In this document: in pieces, positions 9,806 to 19,233 of the stretch
Numbering within the stretch: the stretch's first letter is position 1
Layout of the letters: every line of letters starts with the position of its first letter
Assembly (NCBI RefSeq): GCF_015207985.1
Contig: NZ_JADEVV010000007.1
Location: 40,537-104,536, forward strand
DNA: 64,000 bases
Origin: Synechocystis salina LEGE 00031
GTDB taxonomy: Bacteria; Cyanobacteriota; Cyanobacteriia; Cyanobacteriales; Microcystaceae
Direction of reading: 5' to 3'
Position numbers and translations under genes: made by a program
The notes under the pieces: generated by a model
Told to the model about the DNA's origin: nothing
Database searches by the model: none
What the model saw: only the letters and a program-made list of their open reading frames with translations

Positions 9806-10294
9806 TTAACTAATTGTAACTTTTTCTTGACTTGGCATAAGACCAAACTCTTTGATTGCCGGTAGGAAGTTACGATTTTCGTGCCCAGTTCTACTTAGTT
9901 TAATCAGCGCAAATCTTTGTAAAGGAGTGAGACTTTGCCATTGACTCAGGGTTATGCTGGGAGATGCTAGAGAGGGTAACTTATTACCTAACTCCGTTAA
10001 TATCTGAACTGGAATTTGATCAGCATTTAACCATTCGGGTAAGGCCGGGACTGACAATGTAGAAGCCGGCTGACCAGTTAATTCCGTCACCCAGTTTTGC
10101 AACTTTTCACCATATTGGCTAACTTCTGCCGGTGTTTTGCAGTTAGCTTCAGTTAAATACTGCCTTTGGTCCAAACTCAGTTGATGCCAATGACTTAATT
10201 TTAATTTAACGCCACAGGTGTCTAGTTTATAGCGGACAACCATGGGAATACAGCGCAGAGAATCGACAAAATCAGTTTCAAATTGAAAAAACAT
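9806..10294 (-). CDS. narM: Nitrate reductase-associated protein NarM
   Basis: A 162-residue soluble protein that I recognise as the cyanobacterial nitrate reductase-associated family (NarM), reported as needed for active ferredoxin-nitrate reductase. Features include the N-terminal FQFETDFVDSLRCIPMVVRYKLD segment, the GVKLKLSHWHQL segment and the C-terminal LTPLQRFALIKLSR segment. It lies on the same strand as narB and downstream of it, separated only by the oppositely oriented DUF29 gene, which supports the role. The start is ATG at 10294. Confidence 0.85.
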   Translation of the reverse strand: MFFQFETDFVDSLRCIPMVVRYKLDTCGVKLKLSHWHQLSLDQRQYLTEANCKTPAEVSQYGEKLQNWVTELTGQPASTLSVPALPEWLNADQIPVQILTELGNKLPSLASPSITLSQWQSLTPLQRFALIKLSRTGHENRNFLPAIKEFGLMPSQEKVTIS

Positions 10295-10361
10295 TGTTGT
10301 TGCAGTTAAATTAATTTAGCCTATAATGTTAGCATTTGATGTTGAGCAAGGATATAATTCG

Positions 10362-10802
10362 ATGTCTTCCCCCAGTACTTATCACAGCGATTTTTATGCC
10401 TGGACAAAAGAACAAACTGAGATACTAAGTAACCAGCAATGGCATAAACTAGATGTTGAAAATTTGATCGAGGAAATAGAGAGTTTGGGGAGACAACAAC
10501 GTCAGGAATTAAGAAGCCGTCTAGCAATTTTGCTTGGTCACCTCCTCAAATGGCAATATCAATCGGAACAAAGAAGTCGTAGTTGGCTGGCAACAATTCG
10601 GGTACAACGACGGGATATTTTAAAGTTGATTAAGGAAAATCCTAGCTTAAAAGCCCATTTATTAGAGACCATACTAGATGCCTATGACAATGGTAGAGAT
10701 ATAGCCATGGGAGAAACTAACTTGCCAGAAGAAATATTTCCCCAACAATGTCCATACGTTCCTGACCAAATTTTAAACTTAAATTTTTACCCCGATAACT
10801 GA
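10362..10802 (+). CDS. DUF29 family protein
   Basis: A 146-residue protein of the DUF29 family, common in multiple copies in cyanobacteria and of unknown function. The family signature is clear: YHSDFYAWTKEQTEILS, then VENLIEEIESLGRQQRQELRSRL, then LLGHLLKWQYQ, RSWLATIRVQRRDI and LPEEIFPQQCPY. I chose ATG 10362 because AAGGA at 10348-10352 lies nine bases upstream and the family begins here; an ATG at 10326 would add 12 unsupported residues. The gene sits between narB and narM but on the opposite strand. Confidence 0.85.
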   Translation: MSSPSTYHSDFYAWTKEQTEILSNQQWHKLDVENLIEEIESLGRQQRQELRSRLAILLGHLLKWQYQSEQRSRSWLATIRVQRRDILKLIKENPSLKAHLLETILDAYDNGRDIAMGETNLPEEIFPQQCPYVPDQILNLNFYPDN

Positions 10803-10942
10803 TCAATCTTTGAATTATAGTTGAAAAGCTAAATTTACTAGTTAATTTATCTTAGGTTAAAATGAAGTTGTGTAAAATTGCAAAATAAGGTACTCCACTG
10901 GAACACTTGACAGCAGATCATCTTGCAGCGGTTCGACCTCAA

Positions 10943-13093
10943 CTAACGATAAATCGGTGTCACACTAACAGCACAGGCTTTCAGTTCCGGCTGTTTAGAA
11001 ATGGGGCAAGCAATGGGATGGGTCAAACTATTAACCTCTGCGTTATTTTGCCATAAAAAGCCCCAGTGCATGGGCATAAAAACAGTGCCAGGGGCAATGG
11101 CCTTGGTAACTAAAACTTCTAGTTGAGCAGTGCCCCGCCGAGACTTAATCGCCACTAAATCCTGGCTTTTAATGCCCAATTTTTCTGCGTCCCTAGGATG
11201 CATTTCCAATATGGGTTTGGGATGCATTTTTTTGATTTTCTCAATGTGGCCAGTACGGGTTTGGGTGTGCCAATGACCATAAAGACGACCGTTGGTGAGG
11301 ACAAAAGGATAGTCAGGATCGACCGGTTCAGCTAATCCTTGACTGTGGTCTAAGCAAAAGTTCGCCCGACCAGTTTCTGTGCAAAATTTATGGTCCGTGT
11401 ATAGTCTTTTGGGACTTGAAACTTCCTTTTCATGCTCAGCACTAGGGCAGGGCCATTGTAGGGGGCCAAATCTTTCCAAAGCGCCGTAACTAATGCCCGA
11501 TTGGTCGCACAATCTACCGGCGGTTAATTGCACATACTCTGAATGGACAGCCGCTGAATCGGAAAAGTTAAACTGCTCTTCAAAACCCAGTCTGCGCCCG
11601 ACTTCAGCAAAAATTTCCCAGTCAGGTCTGGCTTCCCCTGGGGGAGAACGGAACGCACGAGAAAGGGTAACTCTCCGTTCTGAATTGGTCATCGTACCCG
11701 TTTTTTCGCTCCATTGAGCTGCTGGTAAGACTAAATGGGCATATGCCGCTGTTTCGGTGGGGAAATATGCATCCTGGTGGATCGTAAAGGTTGATTGCCG
11801 CAGGGCATTTTTAACCCTTTCTAAATCTGGCATACTGACAACTGGGTTGGTGGCCACAATCCACAGCAAGCCAACCTGTTGATTTTCCAGTGCCATAAAC
11901 ATTTCCCAGGCCGATAAACCGGGCTGAGCATCAATGCGGCCGAGGGGAATTTGCCAGAGTTGTTCCACTTCTTGGCGGTGTTGGGCATTTTGAATGGAAC
12001 GATAACCAGGCAATAGATGGGATAGTCCCCCAGCTTCCCTACCCCCCATGGCGTTGGGTTGGCCAGTGAGGGAAAAAGGCCCACTGCCTGGTTTGCCAAT
12101 CTGACCAGTAAGTAAATGGAGATTAATTAAACAACGACCTTTAGCGGTGCCTTGGGATGATTGATTCAGACCCATGGACCAAAGGGAAAGCACTGTTCTG
12201 GCATTGCCCCAATAGCGAGCAGCGGTTTCCAATTGTTCCAAACTAATACCACAAATTTGGGTAACTTTGTCCGGGGGATAATGGCTAATAACTTGACAAT
12301 ACTGCTCAAAATCTTGGGTATGATTATCAATGAATTTTTGGTCAATTAAATTCCACTTTTTTAGTAAATAAGCGATGCCATGGAGCAAAGAAATATCAGT
12401 GCCTGGATTGATCGCTAAATGCAAATCAGCCACTTCGGCGGTGGCAGTGCAACGGGGGTCCACTACAATTAATTTAACGTGGGGATTTTGTTTATGATGT
12501 TTGCGTAAACGATTAAAAATAATGGGATGGCAATCGGCGGTATTGGTGCCAATTAAAAAAGCGCAATCGGTTAATTCTAAATCTTCATAACAACAGGGAG
12601 GACCATCGGAACCAAAGCTCAAACCATAGGCTGAGACCGCTGAAGACATGCAAAGACGGGAGTTGGTGTCGAAATTATTAGTACCCAAACAACCTTTAAA
12701 TAACTTCTGGGCGATATAGTAGTCCTCTGTTTGCATTTGCCCAGAGGCATACATGCACAAGCCACTCACACCCAAAGTCTGCTTAACTTGCTGAATTTTA
12801 TCGACGATAATTTCCAGAGCCTTTTCCCAACTAATCCTTTGCAGAGGCTGGTCTAAACTTGACCGAAACATGGGGTAAAGTAAGCGTTGTTTATCCATCG
12901 ACTCCATTACCGTGGCCCCTTTGACACAGACCATGCCTTGGCTAGAAGGATGTTGGCGATCGCCTCTTATTTTATAGCTATTGTGGGACTGAACCGCTGA
13001 TTTCTGGGGACTAGCGACGGCTTCCAAGCCACAGCCAACCCCACAGTAAGGACAAAGGGTTCTGGTGGGGGGAAGAATGGCTAAAGCATCCAT
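10943..13093 (-). CDS. narB: Ferredoxin-dependent assimilatory nitrate reductase
   Basis: Reduces nitrate to nitrite using reduced ferredoxin. It is a molybdopterin (bis-MGD) enzyme with one [4Fe-4S] cluster. With the ATG at 13093 the protein has 716 residues and the cluster ligands are Cys14, Cys17, Cys21 and Cys56 (CPYCGVGC ... MVCVKG). The molybdenum ligand Cys region reads [16 protein letters not shown]. The C-terminal molydopterin-binding domain includes [17 protein letters not shown]. An in-frame TTG at 13153 is possible but adds 20 residues before the conserved start. It is the last gene of the nrtABCD-DUF1830-narB series. Confidence 0.96.
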   Translation of the reverse strand: MDALAILPPTRTLCPYCGVGCGLEAVASPQKSAVQSHNSYKIRGDRQHPSSQGMVCVKGATVMESMDKQRLLYPMFRSSLDQPLQRISWEKALEIIVDKIQQVKQTLGVSGLCMYASGQMQTEDYYIAQKLFKGCLGTNNFDTNSRLCMSSAVSAYGLSFGSDGPPCCYEDLELTDCAFLIGTNTADCHPIIFNRLRKHHKQNPHVKLIVVDPRCTATAEVADLHLAINPGTDISLLHGIAYLLKKWNLIDQKFIDNHTQDFEQYCQVISHYPPDKVTQICGISLEQLETAARYWGNARTVLSLWSMGLNQSSQGTAKGRCLINLHLLTGQIGKPGSGPFSLTGQPNAMGGREAGGLSHLLPGYRSIQNAQHRQEVEQLWQIPLGRIDAQPGLSAWEMFMALENQQVGLLWIVATNPVVSMPDLERVKNALRQSTFTIHQDAYFPTETAAYAHLVLPAAQWSEKTGTMTNSERRVTLSRAFRSPPGEARPDWEIFAEVGRRLGFEEQFNFSDSAAVHSEYVQLTAGRLCDQSGISYGALERFGPLQWPCPSAEHEKEVSSPKRLYTDHKFCTETGRANFCLDHSQGLAEPVDPDYPFVLTNGRLYGHWHTQTRTGHIEKIKKMHPKPILEMHPRDAEKLGIKSQDLVAIKSRRGTAQLEVLVTKAIAPGTVFMPMHWGFLWQNNAEVNSLTHPIACPISKQPELKACAVSVTPIYR

Positions 13094-13217
13094 TAAAGTA
13101 TCAACAGTTAATTGAGATAAATGTAAATAAAAATAGGTTTGAAGAGCCCCCAAAATTCCCCGTTTTTAGACTGGTTGCAGAGAACTCACCGCTGACGGCA
13201 GAAAAGTTCACAGTCTA

Positions 13218-13243
13218 CCCACCCCAATCGGAGCTTGAGTGGG
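13218..13243 (-). other. Leader region upstream of narB with a weak hairpin
   Basis: The 217 bases between the DUF1830 gene and narB hold no convincing reading frame. A modest inverted repeat CCCAC/GTGGG occurs at 13218-13222 and 13239-13243. It may be a processing site, attenuator or nothing. I compared it by eye with molybdenum-cofactor and glutamine riboswitch patterns and saw no match. Confidence 0.2.
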
Positions 13244-13310
13244 AAGGCCAAGAGGATAGATTAAAAGTTGGCCAAAGGCATCCAAGTTAGTCAAGCTTAA
13301 CAGCTCTGCA

Positions 13311-13580
13311 TCAGTGCACCAAAAGACGGTCGCAGGTAATGGAATCAACCAGCACTTGATCAGATTGGAAAATCTTAACAGTTAATTGATCCTGGGGCTG
13401 GGCCCAAAACAATAATTGTTCTCCAGGAAAAATTAGTTTTTCTTTTTTCCAGGTGCCATCAATAATTATTTGTTGTAACTTATTGCCACTATTGCGATAG
13501 TAACAAAGTTGATCATTGCCGTCTTTAGAAGTATGCACGGCCGGGGTGAGGGAGTTATTAGAGTCGTTGATGGTTGCCAT
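13311..13580 (-). CDS. DUF1830 family small protein
   Basis: An 89-residue cyanobacterial protein of the DUF1830 family: CYYRNSGNKLQQIII, then WKKEKLIFPGEQLLFWAQP, as in other members. No membrane helix or catalytic motif is visible. Its function is unknown. It lies between nrtD and narB on the same strand, 95 bases after nrtD, so it is probably co-transcribed with the nitrate genes. The start is ATG at 13580. Confidence 0.8.
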   Translation of the reverse strand: MATINDSNNSLTPAVHTSKDGNDQLCYYRNSGNKLQQIIIDGTWKKEKLIFPGEQLLFWAQPQDQLTVKIFQSDQVLVDSITCDRLLVH

Positions 13581-13675
13581 TGTCTTAGATGCTAATTGTG
13601 AACCTTGGGCCTAAGCAGAGGAGCAATAAGCACTAGGTAAACTAGGTAAAACTTGAGATAATTTAGGCGGGTTAA

Positions 13676-14677
13676 TTAGTTTTCGGAAGATTCCACTGCG
13701 GGAGTAGGTCCACCATTTCCTCTGGGACCAAAGGTTTGTACTAAGCCAATGCCCACCAAGGCGATCGCCGCCAGTCCTAGGGCTCCAGCCATAACCTTTT
13801 TGAACAACAAACCGGCATTGGGTTTATCTTCTTTGAGGTCATCGTCATCATCATGGGCATAGCGATGGTAAAGAAAATCCAGGGCATAATTCCGCAGTTG
13901 ATAATATTTGGGATCATCGGTAATCTGACTGCGGTTACGGGGCCGGTCAAAGGGAATATCCAGGATTTCACCAATTTTAGCGGCGGGACCATTGGTCATC
14001 ATCACTAGACGATCGGCTAGAAATAAGGCTTCGTCAATGTCGTGGGTAATCATCAACACAGTTAGATTATTTTCTCGCCAAATTTTTAATAATTCTTCCT
14101 GTAGTTCTTCTTTGGTGATAGCATCCAACGCCCCAAAGGGTTCATCTAAAATCAAAACCTCTGGAGAAATAGCTAAAGCTCTGGCGATCGCCACCCGTTG
14201 CTTCATCCCCCCGGAAATTTGACCAGGCTTCTTTTGGGCGGCTTCTGTCAAACCCACCATTTCAAGGTAGTGGCCAACCAATTCTTCTTTTTCTGTTTTG
14301 GATTTGTCTGGATAAACCGATTCCACCGCTAGGGAAACATTATCATAGGCAGATTTCCAAGGTAGTAAACAATAATTTTGGAAAACCATCATCCGGTCTG
14401 GACCAGGGGCAGTAATTAACTGATTTTTCAGCTTAACAGTGCCGCCCGTGGGTTGATTAAACCCAGAAACCATATTCAAAAGGGTAGATTTACCACAGCC
14501 TGAATGGCCAATTACACAAATAAATTCTCCCTGTTTGACCTCTAAATTAACCCCATCTAATACCGTATAGGATCCCTGGGCAGTGGGATAGACTTTACTA
14601 ACATTTTCAATGGCTAAAAAAGCCGTTTTCTCTTGAGTTAGGGTAGGATCATTGACATTCATTGTTTGCATAGTCAT
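13676..14677 (-). CDS. nrtD: Nitrate/nitrite ABC transporter ATPase NrtD, with C-terminal membrane helix
   Basis: One of the two ATPases of the NrtABCD nitrate/nitrite importer. Walker A is GHSGCGKST (57-65), the signature is ISGGMKQRVA, Walker B is LILDEPFGALD, and the switch His is in ITHDIDEAL. After the ATPase domain an acidic linker (HDDDDDLKEDKPN) leads to a hydrophobic stretch at about 296-315 (GALGLAAIALVGIGLVQTFG) and a Gly/Pro-rich tail. The ABC core alone would be about 270 residues, so the last 60 are an extension that looks like a membrane anchor. The nearest start is ATG 14677; ATGs at 14671 and 14662 are alternatives. Confidence 0.95.
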   Translation of the reverse strand: MTMQTMNVNDPTLTQEKTAFLAIENVSKVYPTAQGSYTVLDGVNLEVKQGEFICVIGHSGCGKSTLLNMVSGFNQPTGGTVKLKNQLITAPGPDRMMVFQNYCLLPWKSAYDNVSLAVESVYPDKSKTEKEELVGHYLEMVGLTEAAQKKPGQISGGMKQRVAIARALAISPEVLILDEPFGALDAITKEELQEELLKIWRENNLTVLMITHDIDEALFLADRLVMMTNGPAAKIGEILDIPFDRPRNRSQITDDPKYYQLRNYALDFLYHRYAHDDDDDLKEDKPNAGLLFKKVMAGALGLAAIALVGIGLVQTFGPRGNGGPTPAVESSEN

Positions 14678-14750
14678 AGGGTCAATAGTGGATAGTTAAA
14701 GATCAGTAAATCGTTAAAACAAAAATCACTGAAAATAATTAAGCAACGAA

Positions 14751-16763
14751 CTATTTACTAGGGGAGTCCACTGGATCGATCATTATTTCTGCCACTCGAA
14801 TATCCCGGTGGATGGTAAAGCGTTTGATGTAACCAACGGGATCATTGGGGGTGAAAACCATGCCATCAAACAAATTAACGTTATGGTGGTCTCCTTCCAA
14901 ATCGGGCCAGCCCAATTGGCGGCAAGCTTCTCCAAACAAATCGGGACGCCGCACCCGCTCGATAATTTCTAGCCAATTTTTCGGAAAATCAATGTATCCC
15001 CAGCGGGCTAATTGGGTCAGAATCCAGAGCCCTTCACTACGGGAAGGATAGTTGGATTGTTGAACGTAGAATTGGTTAAATTGCAGCAACATTTCCGGCT
15101 CAGTCTCGTTACCTTTGTCATAGGCGTCAATGAAGCCGGGGCTGATATATTCCGCTGCTACCCCCAGGTATTGGGGCTGGGCCAGATAATCGACTATTTC
15201 CCGACGATGACGGCGATCGTCGCAATATTCACAGGCTTCCAGCAGGGCTTTAACTAGGGCCAAATGGGTTGCAGGATATTTATTGACCCATTCTTCCCGC
15301 ACCCCCAAAACTTTCTCAGGATGGCCATCCCAAATGTCCAAATCGGTGGCAATGACATAACCTAAATCTTCCTTAACTGCGTAGGAGTTCCACGGTTCCC
15401 CCACAGCAAAACCATCAATGTTTCCTGCTTTTAAATTGGCTACCATTTGGGGAGGCGGTAGGCGGATTAAATTAACATCCTGGTCAGGATCTATCCCCCC
15501 GGAAGCTAACCAATAGCGCAGTAAAAGATTCTGCATGGAAGCCGGATGAACCATACCCAAGGTGGATACTTGATCGGGAGTTTCTGTCAGTTTAGTCTTT
15601 AAATCTTCTAGGTTTTTAACCCCCGCTTCGGCAAACTTTTTCCCTAGGGTAATGGCATTACCGTTGCGCCCCATCACTAGGGCGGTGATCATTGGTAGAG
15701 GGGTTTTTCCCCCCATACCTAGGGTGAGGGCCAGGGGCATACCGGCCACCATGGGGGCACCATCTAGGCGTCTTTCCCGAATACCGTCGGCGATCGCCTG
15801 CCAACTAGGTTCCTTCACCAGGTTAACCTGATCTAATCCATGCTTTTGGAAGAAACCTTTTTCTTTGGCAATTACCAACGGTGCACAATCGCTCAGAGCA
15901 ATGAAACCCAAATTGAGGTTGATTTTTTCCAAACCATTGCCACTCATGGCTCCGGCAAACTGACTGACGGCCCCAACCTTTTTGGCCCGTTTTTGTTGAT
16001 TGAGGAAATAGACGATTTCCCCCCGCAGGGCGTAGTAACTGGGATGGTTGACCACTTCCAAGCGGTGACGGGGCCGGGGAATGGGCACCTCTAAAACTTG
16101 GCCAATGTGAGCTTCGGGCCCCGTGGTTAACATCACCACCCGGTCTGACAATAACAGGGCTTCATCCACGTCATGGGTCACCATAATGCAGGTCACGCCG
16201 CTTTCCTGGACAATTTCCATGAGCCGCTCTTGCAAATTTCCCCGGGTCAAGGCATCCAAGGCCCCAAAGGGTTCATCCAGCAGTAGGACTTTTGGTCGAG
16301 TAGCCAAGGCCCTGGCGATCGCCACCCGCTGTTTCATGCCCCCGGACAGTTCCCCTGGCCGTTTATGGGCCGCCCGTTGCAACCCCACTAGGGCAATGTT
16401 GTCGTCAATAATTTTTTCTTGTTCTGGCTTGGGCAAATTCCGCAGCACTCGATTCACGGCCAGGGCGATATTTTGCCGCACCGTCAACCAGGGCAACAGG
16501 GAATAATTTTGAAAAACCACCATCCGTTCAGGACCAGGCTCAGTGATTTCTTTCCCCTCCATGATGACCCCGCCAAACGTAGGCTTATCTAGCCCAGAGA
16601 TCATGTTCAAAAGGGTAGATTTGCCGCAACCAGAGTGACCAATCAAGGAAATAAATTCCCCCTGATTAATTTTCAGCTCAATGTTTTTGAGGGCAATGTA
16701 ACGTCCCCCGTCGGGGAGGAGAAAAATACGATCAACATGATCAATTTCAATAAAGGGCATCAT
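14751..16763 (-). CDS. nrtC: Nitrate/nitrite ABC transporter ATPase-sensor fusion NrtC
   Basis: A 670-residue two-domain protein. The N-terminal ABC ATPase has Walker A GHSGCGKST, signature LSGGMKQRVA and Walker B LLLDEPFGALD. From about residue 280 (INLGFIALSDCAPLVIAKEKGF) it carries a NrtA-like solute-binding domain, which in characterised cyanobacteria mediates ammonium/nitrate feedback inhibition of transport. The NrtA-like domain has the same LGFIAL.D.APLIIAKEKGF opening as NrtA, showing internal duplication within the operon. The start is ATG at 16763; an ATG one codon later is also possible. Confidence 0.96.
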   Translation of the reverse strand: MMPFIEIDHVDRIFLLPDGGRYIALKNIELKINQGEFISLIGHSGCGKSTLLNMISGLDKPTFGGVIMEGKEITEPGPERMVVFQNYSLLPWLTVRQNIALAVNRVLRNLPKPEQEKIIDDNIALVGLQRAAHKRPGELSGGMKQRVAIARALATRPKVLLLDEPFGALDALTRGNLQERLMEIVQESGVTCIMVTHDVDEALLLSDRVVMLTTGPEAHIGQVLEVPIPRPRHRLEVVNHPSYYALRGEIVYFLNQQKRAKKVGAVSQFAGAMSGNGLEKINLNLGFIALSDCAPLVIAKEKGFFQKHGLDQVNLVKEPSWQAIADGIRERRLDGAPMVAGMPLALTLGMGGKTPLPMITALVMGRNGNAITLGKKFAEAGVKNLEDLKTKLTETPDQVSTLGMVHPASMQNLLLRYWLASGGIDPDQDVNLIRLPPPQMVANLKAGNIDGFAVGEPWNSYAVKEDLGYVIATDLDIWDGHPEKVLGVREEWVNKYPATHLALVKALLEACEYCDDRRHRREIVDYLAQPQYLGVAAEYISPGFIDAYDKGNETEPEMLLQFNQFYVQQSNYPSRSEGLWILTQLARWGYIDFPKNWLEIIERVRRPDLFGEACRQLGWPDLEGDHHNVNLFDGMVFTPNDPVGYIKRFTIHRDIRVAEIMIDPVDSPSK

Positions 16764-16836
16764 AGTTAGTCCGGGGGTGACAAATCAAAAATGGAGAAGT
16801 AATACCTAGGGAAAATGGCCGGCCTATGGATGTTGG

Positions 16837-17664
16837 TTATTTTTGCTCCGCCGGTACCACCAAACTTTCCAGAAAAGCGATAAAACGATCTAGCAATAAA
16901 CCGACAATGCCCACATAAATTAAGGCAATAATGATTTCACTGATCAGGGAACTGTTATAGGCATCCCAGATAAAAAAGCCAATACCCACACCACCAATCA
17001 GCATTTCTGCAGCGACGATCGCCAGCCAGGAAAGACCGATGCCAATGCGTAGGCCAGTGAAGATATAGGGCACTGCCGCCGGAAATAGAATATTGAAAAA
17101 ATATTGGCTTTTAGAAAGCTTTAGAACCCGGGAAACATTGCGGTAATCCTGGGGCACTTGCTGGGCCCCCACCGTGGTGTTGATGACAATGGGCCAAATT
17201 GCCGTAATAAAAATGACGAAAATGGCTGAAGGTTCCGCCTCCTGCAAAGCCGCCAAGGCAATGGGCAACCAAGCCAAGGGGGGAATAGTCCTTAAGACCT
17301 GAAAAATTGGGTCTAGGGCATCGTACATAAATTTGCTACTGCCAATTAAAATGCCCAGGGCAATGCCCACCACCGCCGCCGCACTAAAGCCCACGGCCAC
17401 CCTGGTTAGACTGGCAAAAATTTGGATACCCAAACCTTTATCGGTGCCGCCATTATCAAAAAAGGGATTGAGAATCAAGGGATAGGTCTGTTCCAGTACC
17501 TGCACGGGACTAGGTAAGTTAGAGCCTTCCCCGGAGCAAAGAATTTGCCAAACCACCAACAAAACGGCGATCGCCACGGCGGGACGGATAACTTTAGGGG
17601 CGTAGATGAAACTGAGGGGATTTTTTTTACGGCGGGGACGGAGCCCAGCGGTGGAACTAGCCAT
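16837..17664 (-). CDS. nrtB: Nitrate/nitrite ABC transporter permease NrtB
   Basis: A 275-residue inner-membrane permease of the nitrate importer. It has about six hydrophobic segments, beginning near VAIAVLLVVWQIL. The cytoplasmic EAA-type loop that contacts the ATPases is visible around SRVLKLSKSQYFFNILFPAA. The basic N-terminus (RPRRKKNPL) is consistent with cytoplasmic location. It lies between nrtA and nrtC with short gaps, in one transcription unit. Confidence 0.95.
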   Translation of the reverse strand: MASSTAGLRPRRKKNPLSFIYAPKVIRPAVAIAVLLVVWQILCSGEGSNLPSPVQVLEQTYPLILNPFFDNGGTDKGLGIQIFASLTRVAVGFSAAAVVGIALGILIGSSKFMYDALDPIFQVLRTIPPLAWLPIALAALQEAEPSAIFVIFITAIWPIVINTTVGAQQVPQDYRNVSRVLKLSKSQYFFNILFPAAVPYIFTGLRIGIGLSWLAIVAAEMLIGGVGIGFFIWDAYNSSLISEIIIALIYVGIVGLLLDRFIAFLESLVVPAEQK

Positions 17665-17757
17665 AATTTTTACCTGATAATGATGAAATGAACTGGAGTA
17701 ATCAGAGCAAGGGAAAGATTAGCCCAGGGGGCTAGCCTAGAGCGCCACAGCTAAGCA

Positions 17758-19098
17758 CTAACTTTTGATGGTCTTAATTTTCAAACTGTCCAGATAGGCC
17801 TGGGGATTTTCCGGATCGAAGGTTATGCCGTCAAAGAAAGTTTCCACCCCCCGGGAAGGACTGGTGGGAATTTGATCCGCTGGCACCCCGATGGCCTGGG
17901 CCGCTTCTCGCCATAGATCTTCGCGATTGACTTTATCCACAATGGCTTTCGTATCCGTACTGGCCGGCAAATAGCCCCAACGAATGTTTTCCGTTAAAAA
18001 CCATTGGTCATGGCTTTTATAGGGATAGGAAGCATTGTCATTCCAATATTTCTGCATTAAATCAGGGTCATCGAAAACCGTCTCCCCGTCCCCAAAGTTG
18101 TACACTCCTTTAGAGCGGTCAATGATGTCATCAAAGGGCACCTTAAACCATTCCCGTTTTGACAAAATCTGACACATTTCTTCTTTATTTTCCGCCTGGT
18201 CACACCATTGTTGAGCTTCCATCACCGCCATTAATAAGGCTTTGGCGGCTTTGGGATTTTGATCCACCCAATCGGCCCGCATGCCAAACGCTTTCTCTGG
18301 ATGGTTTTTCCACAGTTGACCGGTGGTTAATGCTTGATAGCCCACCCCTTGGTTCACCGTTTGCAACGGCCAAGGTTCCCCAACGCAAAACGCTTCCATC
18401 GCATTGACCTTAACGTTAGCTACCATCTGGGCTGGTGGAACCACAATGGTGGAAACTTCCTTACCGGGCTCAATGCCTCCAGCGGCTAACCAATAGCGAA
18501 TCCACATGTCGTGGGTGCCGCCAGGAAAGGTCATGGCTACCTTGGGATCTGTTACTTTAGCAAAGGCTTCCTTTAGGGGAGAAGCATCAGTACCTACTTT
18601 CAAGTCTTTGTAATTATTGCCCAACTGAATACCTTGGCCATTGACATTTAAGCGGGCCAAAATGTACATCGGGGTTGGTTTCCCGTCGGTCACAGTGCCC
18701 ATGGTAATTAGGTAGGGCATGGGGGTGAGGATATGGGCCCCATCAATACCCCCACTGGCGGAACCCAATACGAGGTTATCCCTGGTGGTGCCCCAGGACG
18801 CTTGCTTCAGCACTTCCACGTCAGGCATGCCATATTTGGCGTAAAAGCCCTTTTCCTTGGCAATAATCAAAGGAGCCGCATCGGTTAGGGCAATAAAGCC
18901 CAATTTGGCGGTGGTTACTTCCGGGGCATTTTCCCCTTCAACCAAAGGACTAATGGCTTGATCCGTGCCGGACCCGGACCCAGTCCCTGTGGATGTGGTG
19001 GTGGGGGAAGTACAACCATGGAGAACCACTCCTCCAATGGCGGCGGCCCCAGCGGTGAACATGAACTTACGACGGGTGCTTCGGGAAAAATTACTCAT
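17758..19098 (-). CDS. nrtA: Nitrate/nitrite-binding lipoprotein NrtA
   Basis: The periplasmic substrate-binding subunit of NrtABCD, 446 residues. The N-terminus has a twin-arginine-like sequence (STRRKFMFTAG, Arg9-Arg10) followed by a hydrophobic stretch and a lipobox ending at Cys29 (LHGC), so it is probably exported folded and lipid-anchored. A Thr/Ser/Gly-rich linker precedes the binding domain, which opens LGFIALTDAAPLIIAKEKGFY and contains PGGTHDMWIRYWLAAGGI and FCVGEPW. It is the first gene of the operon. The upstream region has NtcA-like half sites. Confidence 0.97.
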   Translation of the reverse strand: MSNFSRSTRRKFMFTAGAAAIGGVVLHGCTSPTTTSTGTGSGSGTDQAISPLVEGENAPEVTTAKLGFIALTDAAPLIIAKEKGFYAKYGMPDVEVLKQASWGTTRDNLVLGSASGGIDGAHILTPMPYLITMGTVTDGKPTPMYILARLNVNGQGIQLGNNYKDLKVGTDASPLKEAFAKVTDPKVAMTFPGGTHDMWIRYWLAAGGIEPGKEVSTIVVPPAQMVANVKVNAMEAFCVGEPWPLQTVNQGVGYQALTTGQLWKNHPEKAFGMRADWVDQNPKAAKALLMAVMEAQQWCDQAENKEEMCQILSKREWFKVPFDDIIDRSKGVYNFGDGETVFDDPDLMQKYWNDNASYPYKSHDQWFLTENIRWGYLPASTDTKAIVDKVNREDLWREAAQAIGVPADQIPTSPSRGVETFFDGITFDPENPQAYLDSLKIKTIKS

Positions 19099-19169
19099 AG
19101 TTTAGGCAATAACTAAAGCCAGAAAGGGCAACTGCTGACGATCACATTCCTAGACTGGATTTTTTCCTT

Positions 19170-19193
19170 GTAAATATTTGTATAGTTTGTAAC
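19170..19193 (-). promoter_or_regulatory. Overlapping NtcA-like half sites upstream of nrtA
   Basis: NtcA binds GTA-N8-TAC. On the minus strand, GTT-N8-TAC spans 19193-19180 and ATA-N8-TAC spans 19183-19170, two one-mismatch boxes sharing a half site, 72-95 bases upstream of the nrtA start. NtcA activation of nrt operons is well established in cyanobacteria. That this exact sequence is the site is inference. I could not place a clean -10 box at the canonical distance. Confidence 0.5.
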
Positions 19194-19233
19194 TAATAAT
19201 TAAATTTCATGCGGTTAATGCATTTTTGCTAGC

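Noticed and set aside
13094..13310. Possible molybdenum-cofactor or glutamine riboswitch before narB
   Set aside because: I found none of the conserved sequence blocks of these classes; only a weak five-pair hairpin is visible.
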